Both the position numbers and the translations under genes were made by a program. From contig CAWBNB010000010.1 of NCBI GenBank assembly GCA_963789885.1, forward strand, positions 186,001 to 250,000: DNA of 64,000 bases, read 5' to 3'. This DNA is from DATEDA01 sp963789885. Lineage in GTDB: Bacteria; Pseudomonadota; Gammaproteobacteria; Burkholderiales; SG8-39. The notes beneath the pieces are model-generated. The model had not been told where the DNA came from and made no database searches. It saw only the letters and a list, made by a program, of their open reading frames with translations. This document shows, piece after piece, positions 27,419-36,484 of this stretch; the stretch's first letter is position 1; the number at the start of each line of letters is the position of its first letter.

Positions 27419-27841
27419 GTGGCAACCAAGCTCTCAGCACCCTTAGGCCTAGCCTTCTTCGGACTGTTTCAGCCGCTACTAGCGTTTGCACAGCAGACTC
27501 AGCAACCGACTGGTCCGCAGCAATCCCCGTGGGATTGGCCTGGTCCTTGGCACATGTGGAGCGGCGGTTGGGGGTTCTGGTGGATCTTCCCGCTGTTCAT
27601 GTTGTTCATGATCATCATCTGTGTCGCCATTTTCTTTCTTGGTCACAGAGCGGGCGGCGGTGGGCACCATCATTGGGGGCCGTGGCAGATGATGGACCGA
27701 CCGCCTGGTCCGGGCCGCTCATGGGGCGATCCGACCTATTCCGCGCTGCAGATCCTGAACGAGCGCTTCGCGAAGGGCGAGATCCAAAAGCAAGAGTACG
27801 AGGAGAAAAAAGCCGCCATCCTCTCGGGAGGCCAGCGCTAG
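27419..27841 (+). CDS. SHOCT-domain membrane protein
   Basis: A 140-residue protein with a cleavable leader (ending near LLAFAQ), a tryptophan-rich periplasmic stretch, one strong membrane helix (WWIFPLFMLFMIIICVAIFF), a His-rich cytoplasmic linker, and a C-terminal SHOCT domain (ALQILNERFAKGEIQKQEYE). SHOCT motifs are short C-terminal helices of unknown function, often in metal or envelope stress loci. GGGAGA lies 6 bases before the GTG start at 27419. The promoter was probably shared with VKOR before the IS630 insertion. Confidence 0.82.
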   Translation: MATKLSAPLGLAFFGLFQPLLAFAQQTQQPTGPQQSPWDWPGPWHMWSGGWGFWWIFPLFMLFMIIICVAIFFLGHRAGGGGHHHWGPWQMMDRPPGPGRSWGDPTYSALQILNERFAKGEIQKQEYEEKKAAILSGGQR

Positions 27842-27887
27842 AGATCTGGCGCAGCACGGGGATGAGGTTGATCTTGGTGGGTCGAAT

Positions 27888-28106
27888 ATGAATCAAAGGC
27901 AAGGCGGGGTACAGGCATATGTCTGCCCCATGCATCCGCAAGCTCGTCAGTCGAACCCCGGGAAGTGTCCAAAGTGCGGCATGGATTTACTGCCAGAAGG
28001 CGCTCGCTTCGGCATGCTTCGGCACATGGTGAAGAGCCCCTTGATGGTCATCATCATGGTGGCGATCATGGTGGCGGTCATGGTCGTAATCATGATGATG
28101 CGCTGA
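27888..28106 (+). CDS. Heavy-metal-binding domain membrane peptide
   Basis: A 72-residue protein with a heavy-metal-binding domain (YVCPMHPQ, then PGKCPKCGMDLLP) and a C-terminal membrane helix made largely of M, V and I. The CPMH and CPKCGM motifs are those of domains attached to copper-exporting ATPases and CusB-type proteins. Here the domain stands alone with its own anchor and could hand copper or another soft metal to a partner. It is likely cotranscribed with the SHOCT gene. Confidence 0.82.
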   Translation: MNQRQGGVQAYVCPMHPQARQSNPGKCPKCGMDLLPEGARFGMLRHMVKSPLMVIIMVAIMVAVMVVIMMMR

Positions 28107-28586
28107 TCGGGGAGCACTGCTTCGCAACGGCGCGCCGCGCGGCCGCTCGCGGCGTCCGCAAATAGCAATTCAGCGAAGTCCGCGAAGGTCCGCTTCCCTT
28201 TAGACGACAGGCAGCAACGGGTCGGGTGCGTGAGTCCGGCGCCGTGGGCAGCAGACATTCGATTGGTCTTCGATGCCCAATGGCCACGGCATCGATTGAG
28301 CTCGCGCTCTGGAAACCACCTCGCCACGCACATGCGGCGGGCTACGTCTGCACTACCTTGAGAGCGGTCATCGGCGTCACGATCTCTCTGGCGCCTGGAT
28401 GACCGGAATGTGGCCGAGACCGTGAGTTCACGCTGTGGCCGCGAATGACCGGACCCGCTGCACTGCTGACGTTGGCGAGGCGACGACGAAGGGCAGCAGA
28501 GGGTCGGAAGCCGACATTGCTCCACTTGACACGACGTGGCAGGCTCGAGTCGTGCGAATCTTTTGCGTCCGAGGCATTCTTCGGGG
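28107..28586. other. Non-coding or decayed stretch at the right end of the island
   Basis: About 480 bases of mixed composition without a gene I can support. A minus-strand frame spans it but has no recognisable domain, no ribosome site and low-complexity composition. The right border of the island probably lies here, since the GC-rich core resumes at the DUF1028 gene. Confidence 0.5.
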
Positions 28587-29300
28587 ATGACCTGGTCCCT
28601 CATCGCCCGCCACCCTGAAACCGGCGCCTTCGGCATCGCCGTCGCGACGCGCTTCTTCGCCGTCGGCGCACTCTGCCCGCACGCGCTCGGCGGCGTCGGC
28701 GCGCTCGCAACCCAGGCTCTCATCAACCCGACCTACGGCCCGCGCGGCCTCCGCCTCCTCCGCGAAGGCGTCGCCGCCGCGACGGTCGTCGAAGTTCTCA
28801 CTGCCTCCGACGAAGGTCGTGCGACGCGTCAGCTCCACGTGCAGGACTCCGCCGGAACCATCGCCGCTCACACCGGCGACGCTTGCGTCCCCTGGTGCGG
28901 CCACACGATCCGTATGGGTTTTTCGGTCGCCGGCAACATGCTCACCGGCCCCGAAGTCATCGCCGAGACCGCACGCGTCTACGAGGAATCCAGGACCCTC
29001 CCTTTCCCCCGCCGCCTCATCACCGCACTCAAAGCCGGCGAAGCCGCTGGCGGCGACAAGCGCGGCAAGCAATCCGCCGCCCTCGTCATCTACACGACCG
29101 AGGAATACCCGGCGCTCGACCTCCGCGTCGACGACCACCCCGACCCGCTCGCCGAGCTCGAGCGCCTCGAGGCGGTGAGCCGCGAGCGCTTCGTCCATTT
29201 CGCGAAGTTCCTTCCCACGCACGCGTCGCCCGCCGGCACATACGACCGCGACGTCATCGAAGCCGGCATCGCCCGCGCCCTCGCCGGGGACACCCGGTGA
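28587..29300 (+). CDS. DUF1028 family protein (Ntn-hydrolase-like)
   Basis: A 237-residue DUF1028 protein: TWSLIARHPETGAFGIAVAT at the start, GVGALATQALINPTYGPRGL, HTGDACVPWCGH, FSVAGNMLTGPEV, and LDLRVDDHPDPLAEL. The fold is related to N-terminal nucleophile hydrolases; the activity is not established. It overlaps the first ATPase gene of the peptide transporter by 4 bases (GTGA), so it belongs to the transporter operon and may process the imported substrate. The start at ATG 28587 is chosen because the family begins with a T/S-W-S-like strand. Confidence 0.88.
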   Translation: MTWSLIARHPETGAFGIAVATRFFAVGALCPHALGGVGALATQALINPTYGPRGLRLLREGVAAATVVEVLTASDEGRATRQLHVQDSAGTIAAHTGDACVPWCGHTIRMGFSVAGNMLTGPEVIAETARVYEESRTLPFPRRLITALKAGEAAGGDKRGKQSAALVIYTTEEYPALDLRVDDHPDPLAELERLEAVSRERFVHFAKFLPTHASPAGTYDRDVIEAGIARALAGDTR

Positions 29301-30279
29301 GCGCGCTCCTCGCAGTCGAGGATCTGCGCGTCCGCTTCACCACCGACCAGGGCGATCGCGCGCGCGGTCGACGGCATTTCGTTCTCGCTCTCGCCCGGCG
29401 AGACGCTCTGCATCGTCGGCGAATCCGGCTGCGGCAAGAGCGTGACCGCGCTCTCGGTCATGGGCCTCGTCGCCTGCCCGCCGGGCGAAGTCACCGGGCG
29501 CATCACGTTCGAAGGCCGCAACCTCCTCGAGCTCGACGCTACCGCGCTCTCCGATCTCCGCGGCGACCGGCTCGCGATGATCTTCCAGGAGCCGATGACC
29601 GCCCTCAACCCGGCGTTCACGATCGGCTGGCAGCTCACCGAGGTACTGATTCGACATCGCGGCATGAGTAAGCACGCCGCGCGCGCCGCCGCGATCGAGA
29701 TGCTGAAGCGCGTGCGCATCCCGGCCCCCGAGAACCGCTTCGACGAGTACGCGCATCGCCTCTCGGGCGGAATGCGCCAGCGTGTGATGATCGCGATGGC
29801 GCTGCTGTGCTCGCCCGCGCTGCTGATCGCCGACGAGCCGACGACGGCGCTCGACGTGACGATCCAGGCGCAGGTGCTCGACCTGATGCGCGGCCTCCAG
29901 CGCCGAGACCAAAACCGCGATCATGCTGATCACGCACGACCTCGGCGTCGTCGCCGAGATGGCCGACCGAGTCGCCGTGATGTACGCGGGAGAGATCGTC
30001 GAGGAGGCAAGTGTTACGGACCTCTTCGCGATGCCGCAGCATCCCTATACCGTCGGACTCCTCGGCGCGATCCCGGCGCTCGGTGCACGCAAGGCACGCC
30101 TGACTGCGATCGACGGTCTCGTCCCGAGCGCGACCGCGTGGCCCGAGGGTTGCCGCTTCGCGCCGCGCTGCCCCTTCGCCGACGCGCACTGCCGGCGCGA
30201 GGCGCCGCCGGTCGTGAAGCTCGGCGACGGACACACCTCGCGATGCTGGAAGGCGCCGCTGGAAGCGTTAGCGGCATGA
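29297..30279 (+). pseudogene. dppD: Dipeptide-type ABC transporter ATPase (DppD-like), two +1 frameshifts
   Basis: Joining three frames gives a complete DppD-type ATPase: VSALLAVEDLRVRFTTDQG, then after one extra base in a CGCGCG run near 29350 the Walker A GESGCGKS, signature LSGGMRQRVMIAMAL and Walker B LLIADEPTTALD. After one extra base near 29903 the frame continues with MLITHDLGVVAEMADR and the C-terminal CRFAPRCPFADAHC oligopeptide-transporter motif. Everything else is intact, so this is either very recent inactivation or sequence error. It overlaps the DUF1028 gene upstream and the second ATPase downstream. Confidence 0.8.
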
Positions 30280-31356
30280 CTGCAGTCCTCGAAGCGGTCG
30301 ACCTCGTCAAGCACTTCGCCGCGCGCTCGGGCTTGTTCGCCCCGCGGGGCGGGGTCGTGAAGGCGGTCGACCGCGTGTCGTTCTCGATCGGTGCGGGTGA
30401 AACTTTCGCGATCGTCGGCGAATCGGGCTGCGGCAAGTCGACCGTGGCGCGGCTCGTCCTGCGCCTAATCGAGCCGACGTCGGGCGCAGTGCGCCTCGAA
30501 GGTCGCGACGTCCTGGGCGCCGCGCCCGCCGAGCTCCGCGCGCTGCGCCGCCGGATGCAGATCGTCTTCCAGGATCCGTTCGGATCGCTCAACCCGCGCA
30601 TGACTGTGCGCGCGATGCTGACCGAGCCGCTCGCGCTCCACGACGTCGTCCCCGCGGCGCGCCGCGACGAGCGCGTCGCCGAGCTGCTCTCGCTCGTCGG
30701 GCTCCACGCGGAGCAGCGCGCAACGCTACCCGCACGAATTCTCCGGCGGCCAGCGCCAGCGCCTCGCGATCGCCCGCGCGCTCGCGGCCGAGCCGCGCCT
30801 CGTCGTCTGCGACGAGCCGGTCTCGGCGCTCGACGTCTCGATCCAGGCGCAGATCCTGAATCTCCTCGCCGGCCTTCAGCAGCGCTTCGGGCTCGCCTAC
30901 GTGTTCATCTCGCACGACCTCGCGGTCGTGCGGCAGATCGCGACGGCGGTCGGCGTGATGTACCTCGGCCGCTTCGTCGAGTCCGGTCCGACCGAAGCCC
31001 TCTTCCTGCGCCCGCGGCATCCGTACACCCACGCGCTGCTCGCCGCGGTGCCGGTCCCCGAGCCGGGCAGCCGCTCGCGCCGCATCGTCCTCGCCGGCGA
31101 CGTGCCGAGCCCGCTCGCGCCGCCGCCCGGCTGCCATTTCCACACGCGCTGCCCGCACGCGATCGCGCGGTGCAGCACCGAGGTCCCCACGCCCGAAGCG
31201 ACGCCCGACGGAGGCACGGTCGCCTGCCACCGCTGGCGCGAGATCGACGCGGCGGCGACCGGGGTCGAGCGCCGGCCGTCCGGGAACCCGGTGCTCGCGC
31301 GGCTCCAGGCCGCCTTCACCCGCGTCAATGACGGCGCGCGCGACGCACGCTTATGA
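30276..31356 (+). pseudogene. dppF: Dipeptide-type ABC transporter ATPase (DppF-like), one +1 frameshift
   Basis: The start ATG 30276 overlaps the previous stop (ATGA). The first frame has the Walker A GESGCGKSTVARL and QIVFQDPFGSLNPRM. One extra base near 30718 shifts the frame, and the second frame continues YPHEFSGGQRQRLAIARAL, VVCDEPVSALDVS, FISHDLAVV and the C-terminal CHFHTRCPHAIARC. With the frame restored it would be a full-length DppF-type protein that energises the two downstream permeases. A translation restart at about 30901 could only make a non-functional fragment. Confidence 0.8.
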
Positions 31357-31385
31357 TCGATCGACATCTCCAGGGAGGCCCGTCC

Positions 31386-32894
31386 ATGAGAACGAAGCTC
31401 CTCGGCGCCGCGGCCGGCGCGCTCCTCGTCGCCCTGCCCGCGTTCGCGCAGACCACGCTCCGCATCGGCCTCGCCGAGGACCCGGACGTCCTCGACCCGA
31501 CGCTCGCGCGCACCTACGTCGGCCGCATCGTGTTCGCGTCGATCTGCGACAAGCTGTTCGACATCGACGAGAAGCTCGCGCTCGTGCCGCAGCTCGCGCT
31601 CTCGCACCAGACTTCGGCCGACGGCAAAACCGTCACCATCAAGCTGCGCGAGGGCGTGAAGTTCCACGACGGCGAGCCGTTCGACGCCGAGGCGGCGAAG
31701 TTCAGCCTCGACCGGCACCTCACGATGCAGGGCTCGTTCCGCCGGTCGGAGATCGCGCAGGTGGACAGCATCGAGGTGGCGGACAAGTCGACGATCCGCC
31801 TGCACCTGAAAGCGCCGTTCGCCCCGCTGATCGCGCAGCTCACCGACCGCGCCGGCATGATGGTCTCGCCCAAGGCAGCGAAGGCCGCCGGGGACAAGTT
31901 CGGCACCAAGCCGGTCTGCGCCGGCCCGTACAAGTTCGTCGAGCGGATCGCGCAGGACCGCATCGTCGTCGAGCGCTTCGCCGACTACTGGGACAAGGGC
32001 AAGGTGCAGATCGACCGCATCGTCTACCAGCCGATCCAGGATTCGACGGTGCGGCTCGCCAACCTCAAGTCGGGCGGGCTCGACCTGATCGAGCGCGTGC
32101 TCGCCACCGACATCGGCGAGGTCAAGAAGGATCCGAAGCTCACGCTCGCGATGGGCACCGAGCTCGGCTACCAGGGGCTCACGATCAACGTCGCGAACGG
32201 CGAGAAGGCGAACAACCCGCTCGCGAAGAATCCCAAGGTCCGCCAGGCGTTCGAGCTCGCGCTCGACCGCGACGCGATCAACCAGGTCGTGTTCAACGGC
32301 ATCAATCGGCCGAACAACCAGTGGATCAGCTCGACGAACCCGTACTACATGGCGAAGTTCCCGACGCCGAAGCGCGACGTCGCGAAAGCGAAGGCGCTCA
32401 TCAAGGAGGCCGGCGTCGCGACGCCGATCGTGCTCGACTTCATGGTGCCGAACAACCCGGAGAGCCGCTCGGTCGCCGAGGTGATGCAGTCGATGACGGC
32501 CGAGGCTGGGTTCGATCTCAAGATCCGGGTCACCGAGTTCGCGACCTCGTTGAACGAGGGCGAGAAGGGCAACTTCCAGATCTACTTCCTCGCCTGGAGC
32601 GGCCGGACCGACCCCGACGGCAACATCTACTCGTTCGCGACCTGCAAGGGCCCGCTCAACATGGGCCGGTTCTGCGACCCGAAAGTGGACGAGCTGCTCG
32701 ACAAGGCGCGGACCGTGGGCTCGCTCGCCGAGCGCAAGGCCGCGTACGAGGCCGCGGCGCCGGCGATCCTCGCGAACGGTAGCGTGATGTACCTCTACCA
32801 CCGCACGCTGTTGTTCGCGCAGACGAACCGGCTCGAAGGGTTCCGCGTCTATCCCGACGGACTGATCCGGGTGACCGGCTTGCGGCTGAAGTAA
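31386..32894 (+). CDS. dppA: Peptide/nickel-type ABC substrate-binding protein
   Basis: A 502-residue periplasmic binding protein of the SBP_bac_5 family with a signal peptide ending at PAFAQ. Family hallmarks are LRIGLAEDPDVLDPTLART, LREGVKFHDGEPFDAE, and the VCAGPYKFVE cluster. Ligands of this family include di- and oligopeptides, nickel, glutathione and opines; the ligand is not predictable here. It is followed by the two permeases at 18 and 14 bases, forming one operon with the DUF1028 and ATPase genes. Confidence 0.9.
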   Translation: MRTKLLGAAAGALLVALPAFAQTTLRIGLAEDPDVLDPTLARTYVGRIVFASICDKLFDIDEKLALVPQLALSHQTSADGKTVTIKLREGVKFHDGEPFDAEAAKFSLDRHLTMQGSFRRSEIAQVDSIEVADKSTIRLHLKAPFAPLIAQLTDRAGMMVSPKAAKAAGDKFGTKPVCAGPYKFVERIAQDRIVVERFADYWDKGKVQIDRIVYQPIQDSTVRLANLKSGGLDLIERVLATDIGEVKKDPKLTLAMGTELGYQGLTINVANGEKANNPLAKNPKVRQAFELALDRDAINQVVFNGINRPNNQWISSTNPYYMAKFPTPKRDVAKAKALIKEAGVATPIVLDFMVPNNPESRSVAEVMQSMTAEAGFDLKIRVTEFATSLNEGEKGNFQIYFLAWSGRTDPDGNIYSFATCKGPLNMGRFCDPKVDELLDKARTVGSLAERKAAYEAAAPAILANGSVMYLYHRTLLFAQTNRLEGFRVYPDGLIRVTGLRLK

Positions 32895-32912
32895 CCCTGG
32901 CGTACGACGGCC

Positions 32913-33854
32913 ATGGCCGCCTTCCTCTCCCGGCGCCTGGCCCAGCTCGTCCCGACGCTCTTCTTCGTGTCGGTGATCATCTTCCTCCTGCAGCAGCTGC
33001 TGCCGGGCGATCCCGCGCTCGTCATGGCGGGCGAGGAGCGCGACCCCGCGGTCCTCGAGCAGATCCGCAAGCAGTACCGGCTCGACCAGCCGTTGCCGAT
33101 GCAGTACCTGCACTGGGTCAAGGGCGTGCTGACCGGCGACCTCGGCGAGTCGATGCGGATCAAGCGGCCGGTGTCGGACCTCGTCCTCGAGAAGCTGCCG
33201 GTCACGCTGCAGCTCGCCTCGATGGCGTTCGTCATCGCGCTCTTCATCGGCATTCCGGCGGGGGTGATCTCGGCGGTGAAGAAGGACACCGCGTGGGACG
33301 TCGGCGCGAACCTCTTCGCGCTGTGGGGGCTGTCGACGCCGAACTTCTGGCTCGGCATCCTGTTCATCTTTCTCTTCTCGGTGACGCTCGGCTGGCTGCC
33401 CGCTTCCGGGTTCGTCAGCCCGGCCGAGGATTTCTGGCGCTCGATCGCAACCACCATCATGCCGGCGTTCGTGCTCGGCAACGCGATTGCGGCGGTGCTC
33501 ATGCGGCACACGCGCTCGGCGATGCTGCAGGCGATGAGCGCGGACTACGTGCGCACCGCGCGCGCCAAGGGCGCCCGCGAACAGACCGTGGTCCTGAAGC
33601 ACGCGCTCCGCAACGCGCTCACGCCGGTCATCACGCTCGGCGCGCTCGAGTTCGGCACGCTGCTCTCGGGCGCGGTACTGACCGAGCAGGTGTTCTCGAT
33701 CCCCGGCTTCGGCAAGCTGATCGTGGACGCGGTGTTCAACCGCGACTACGCGGTGGTGCAGGGCGTCGTGCTGGTCACCGCCACCACGTACATCGTCCTC
33801 AACCTGGTCGCCGACGTCGCGTATGTGCTGGTCAACCCGCGACTGCGCGGCTGA
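32913..33854 (+). CDS. dppB: DppB-type ABC permease
   Basis: A 313-residue permease with six predicted helices. The N-terminal helix is TLFFVSVIIFLLQQLLPGDP, the periplasmic segment is typical of DppB, and the cytoplasmic EAA loop is in DYVRTARAKGAREQTVVLKHALRNAL. The family ending DVAYVLVNPRLRG is present. It forms the channel with the next gene. Its frame is intact, in contrast to the two ATPases. Confidence 0.92.
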   Translation: MAAFLSRRLAQLVPTLFFVSVIIFLLQQLLPGDPALVMAGEERDPAVLEQIRKQYRLDQPLPMQYLHWVKGVLTGDLGESMRIKRPVSDLVLEKLPVTLQLASMAFVIALFIGIPAGVISAVKKDTAWDVGANLFALWGLSTPNFWLGILFIFLFSVTLGWLPASGFVSPAEDFWRSIATTIMPAFVLGNAIAAVLMRHTRSAMLQAMSADYVRTARAKGAREQTVVLKHALRNALTPVITLGALEFGTLLSGAVLTEQVFSIPGFGKLIVDAVFNRDYAVVQGVVLVTATTYIVLNLVADVAYVLVNPRLRG

Positions 33855-33868
33855 GGGCAATTGACCCA

Positions 33869-34744
33869 ATGAGCGCCGTCGTCCTCGATGCGCCGCGCGT
33901 CACGGCCGACAGTCCGGCCCGGCGCGCGCTGCGCCGGCTGTGGCAGCGGCGCACCGCAGTGTGGGGTCTGGGCGTCGTCGCGGCGATGATCCTCCTCGCG
34001 GTCGCGGCGCCGCTCGTCGCGCCGTTCGACCCGGTGCAGACGAGCTGGTCGCTCGTGCGCAAGGCGCCGAACGCGTCGCACTGGTTCGGGACGGACGAGG
34101 TCGGGCGCGATCTCCTCTCGCGCGTGATCTGGGGCGCCCGCGCTTCGCTCGCGGCGGGCGTGATCTCGGTCTCGATCGCGGTCGGGATCGGCGTGCCGCT
34201 CGGGATGCTCGCCGGCTATCTCGGCGGCCTGGTCGACGGCCTGATCAGCCGCATCGCGGATGCGATGCTCGCCTGCCCGTTCCTGATCCTCGCGATCGCG
34301 CTCGCCGCGTTCCTCGGCCCGAGCCTCGGCAACGCGATGATCGCCATCGGCATCGCGGCGACGCCGGTGTTCGTCCGTCTTGCGCGCGGGCAAGTGCTTA
34401 CGGTCAAATCGGAAGATTACGTCGAGGCGGCGCGCGCGGTCGGCAACCCGCCGCTGCGCATCCTCGTCCGCCACATCCTCCCGAACATCCTGCCGCCGGT
34501 CATCGTGCAGGCAACGCTCGCGATCGCTGCGGCGATCATCGCGGAGGCGGCGCTTTCGTTTCTCGGGCTTGGCCAGCAGCCGCCTGCACCAAGTTGGGGC
34601 TCGATGCTGAACATCGCGCAGCGCTTTCTCACCCAGGCGCCGTGGATGGCGGTGTTTCCCGGGCTCGCGATCTTCGTGACGGTGCTCGCGTTCAACCTGC
34701 TGGGGGACGGCCTGCGGGACGCGCTGGATCCGCGGAGCAGGTGA
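33869..34744 (+). CDS. dppC: DppC-type ABC permease
   Basis: A 291-residue permease with the OppC-type N-terminal extension and six helices. The WFGTDEVGRDLLSRVIWGAR motif, the EAA loop DYVEAARAVGNPPLRILVRHILPN, and the ending LGDGLRDALDPRSR identify the DppC family. It is the last gene of the operon. Confidence 0.92.
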   Translation: MSAVVLDAPRVTADSPARRALRRLWQRRTAVWGLGVVAAMILLAVAAPLVAPFDPVQTSWSLVRKAPNASHWFGTDEVGRDLLSRVIWGARASLAAGVISVSIAVGIGVPLGMLAGYLGGLVDGLISRIADAMLACPFLILAIALAAFLGPSLGNAMIAIGIAATPVFVRLARGQVLTVKSEDYVEAARAVGNPPLRILVRHILPNILPPVIVQATLAIAAAIIAEAALSFLGLGQQPPAPSWGSMLNIAQRFLTQAPWMAVFPGLAIFVTVLAFNLLGDGLRDALDPRSR

Positions 34745-34852
34745 GCCGGCGACTGCGTTGCGTGCGGCGGTGTGCGTAGAATATGGGGGGGTTGGAAAGT
34801 CAGTCTTAAGAATTCATTCTTCCAGTCGGCAGTGACACAAAGGGAGACTCGG

Positions 34853-36385
34853 ATGATTCGTTTGACGAACTTGCGGCCGGCCAGCCGGCGATTCGTGCGC
34901 GGCGCATCGATCTGGTCGGGCGTGCTCGCGCTAGTCGTTTCATTCTCCGCGCAGGCGACGCCGACCTGCGCCCAGGTCCTGAAAGCTATCGGCAATCAGC
35001 TCGCCGACGCCACCTGCGTCCAGAGCCCGGACCTCACCACCACCAACCCGGCCACGACGCCGGCCAACAACTCGCTCCCGGGCCTCCCGCCGTTCGCGTT
35101 CACGCCGATAACCGATCGCGACGTAATCACGCCTAGCCCGAGCAAGCGCCCCCCGATCACCAAGGTCGTGCCCGGACTGCAGATTCAGGCGCGGATCGCA
35201 TCGGATCCGACCGGCCAGGCGCGCTTTCTGCTGCGCCTGCCCAACGACTGGAACGGCCGACTGGTCGTCGCCGGCGCCTCCGGCACGCGCAGCGAGTTCA
35301 ATGGCGATTTCGCGTGGAGTGACTACGTCCTGCAGAAGGGCTATGCCTACGCGTCCCAGAACAAGGGGGTGCTCAACCTCTTCCTCAGCGCGTCGACAGA
35401 CCCGCTCGCGTGCCGGCTCAACCCGGACAGCCCGGTCTTCGTGCACTTCTACGACAACGACGACGGTCAGCCTTTCACCCGCTGGCGCGAATACATGATC
35501 CGGGCGGCGCGACTCGCGAAGGAGGGCGTGCAGGCGGGCTACGGCCACTCGCCGCGCTTCACCTACGCGGTCGGCACTTCCAACGGCGGCTACCAGGTGC
35601 GCCGCGCGGTCGAGACCGAGCCGGAGCTCTTCGACGGCGGCGTCGACTGGGAGGGAACGTTCGTCGACGAGCACGCGCCCAATATCCTCACCGACCTGCC
35701 GCCGGCCATCCTCAATCTTCCCGATTATGTGGCGTCCAAGTTCGACCCTGCGAGCACTGCGACGAAGAACATCCTCGGCGCCGGATATCCGCCGGATATC
35801 GTCTCGACTCCCTTGACGCTCTGGCAAAGGTATTCGGCCCAGTTCTGGGAGGTGACGCAATGCCAGTGGCAGAAGCGCCTCGATCCGACCTACAACACCT
35901 ATGGCAGCGGCACCGGGACGTACAACTACGTGGCCCGTCTGCCGTTCACGGACGTGGGCCAGCAGATGGCGGCCTTCGCGACTTCCGGGAAGATCCAGCG
36001 GCCGCTCATCACGGTCGCCGGCACGATGGATGGACTGCTCCCGATCGACCACCACGCCCGGGCGTATGCGCGAAAAGTAGCCGCTGCGGCCAAGCAGAAG
36101 CGCGACGACGACGACGACGGTCGCGATCGCCATCGCGGCTGGGATCATCGCCGGCCCGCGTACCGGCTGTACGAGGTGCAGAACGGCAACCACATCGAGA
36201 CGTATCAGGATCTCTACCCGCAGCTCGAGCTGATCCAGCCGCACGCGCAGCGCGCGTTCGACCTGCTCGTGCACTACGTCGAACGGGGCATATCGCTGCC
36301 GCCCAGCCAGTGCATCCCGCGGGGCGGCTCGATCGCGGATTCGCCGTCGCAGAAGGGGCACTGCACGAACCTCTTCGCGCCCTGA
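34853..36385 (+). CDS. Secreted tannase/feruloyl-esterase-like or 3HB-oligomer hydrolase
   Basis: A 510-residue exported serine hydrolase with a signal peptide (ending near FSAQA). The nucleophile elbow is GTSNGGYQVRRAVE, the acid is in AGTMDGLLPIDHH and the histidine in QNGNHIETYQD. Cysteine-rich ends (PTCAQVLK; PSQCIPRGG) suggest extracellular disulphides. The closest families by recall are tannase/feruloyl esterase and the extracellular D-3-hydroxybutyrate oligomer hydrolase. An unusual Asp/Arg/His-rich insert (around DDDDDGRDRHRGWDHRR) precedes the catalytic histidine and may bind metal. The AAGGGAG site supports ATG 34853. The gene is monocistronic. Confidence 0.82.
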   Translation: MIRLTNLRPASRRFVRGASIWSGVLALVVSFSAQATPTCAQVLKAIGNQLADATCVQSPDLTTTNPATTPANNSLPGLPPFAFTPITDRDVITPSPSKRPPITKVVPGLQIQARIASDPTGQARFLLRLPNDWNGRLVVAGASGTRSEFNGDFAWSDYVLQKGYAYASQNKGVLNLFLSASTDPLACRLNPDSPVFVHFYDNDDGQPFTRWREYMIRAARLAKEGVQAGYGHSPRFTYAVGTSNGGYQVRRAVETEPELFDGGVDWEGTFVDEHAPNILTDLPPAILNLPDYVASKFDPASTATKNILGAGYPPDIVSTPLTLWQRYSAQFWEVTQCQWQKRLDPTYNTYGSGTGTYNYVARLPFTDVGQQMAAFATSGKIQRPLITVAGTMDGLLPIDHHARAYARKVAAAAKQKRDDDDDGRDRHRGWDHRRPAYRLYEVQNGNHIETYQDLYPQLELIQPHAQRAFDLLVHYVERGISLPPSQCIPRGGSIADSPSQKGHCTNLFAP

Positions 36386-36484
36386 CCGCGGCGGCCCGGC
36401 GCCAGCGTCCGTCAGAGCGACTGCGGCGACGTCGCGCGCGCCGTGAAGGTGCGCGCGACTCGCGGGCAGTAGAATAGACGCACC

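Noticed and set aside
27947..28726. A 259-codon minus-strand frame across the right end of the island
   Set aside because: It overlaps the metal-binding peptide and DUF1028 genes, has no domain or ribosome site, and has a repetitive composition.
30897..33869. A 990-codon open frame antisense to the peptide-transporter genes
   Set aside because: It mirrors the third-codon GC bias of the real plus-strand genes; its composition is extreme in R, D, H and V and it shows no domain.
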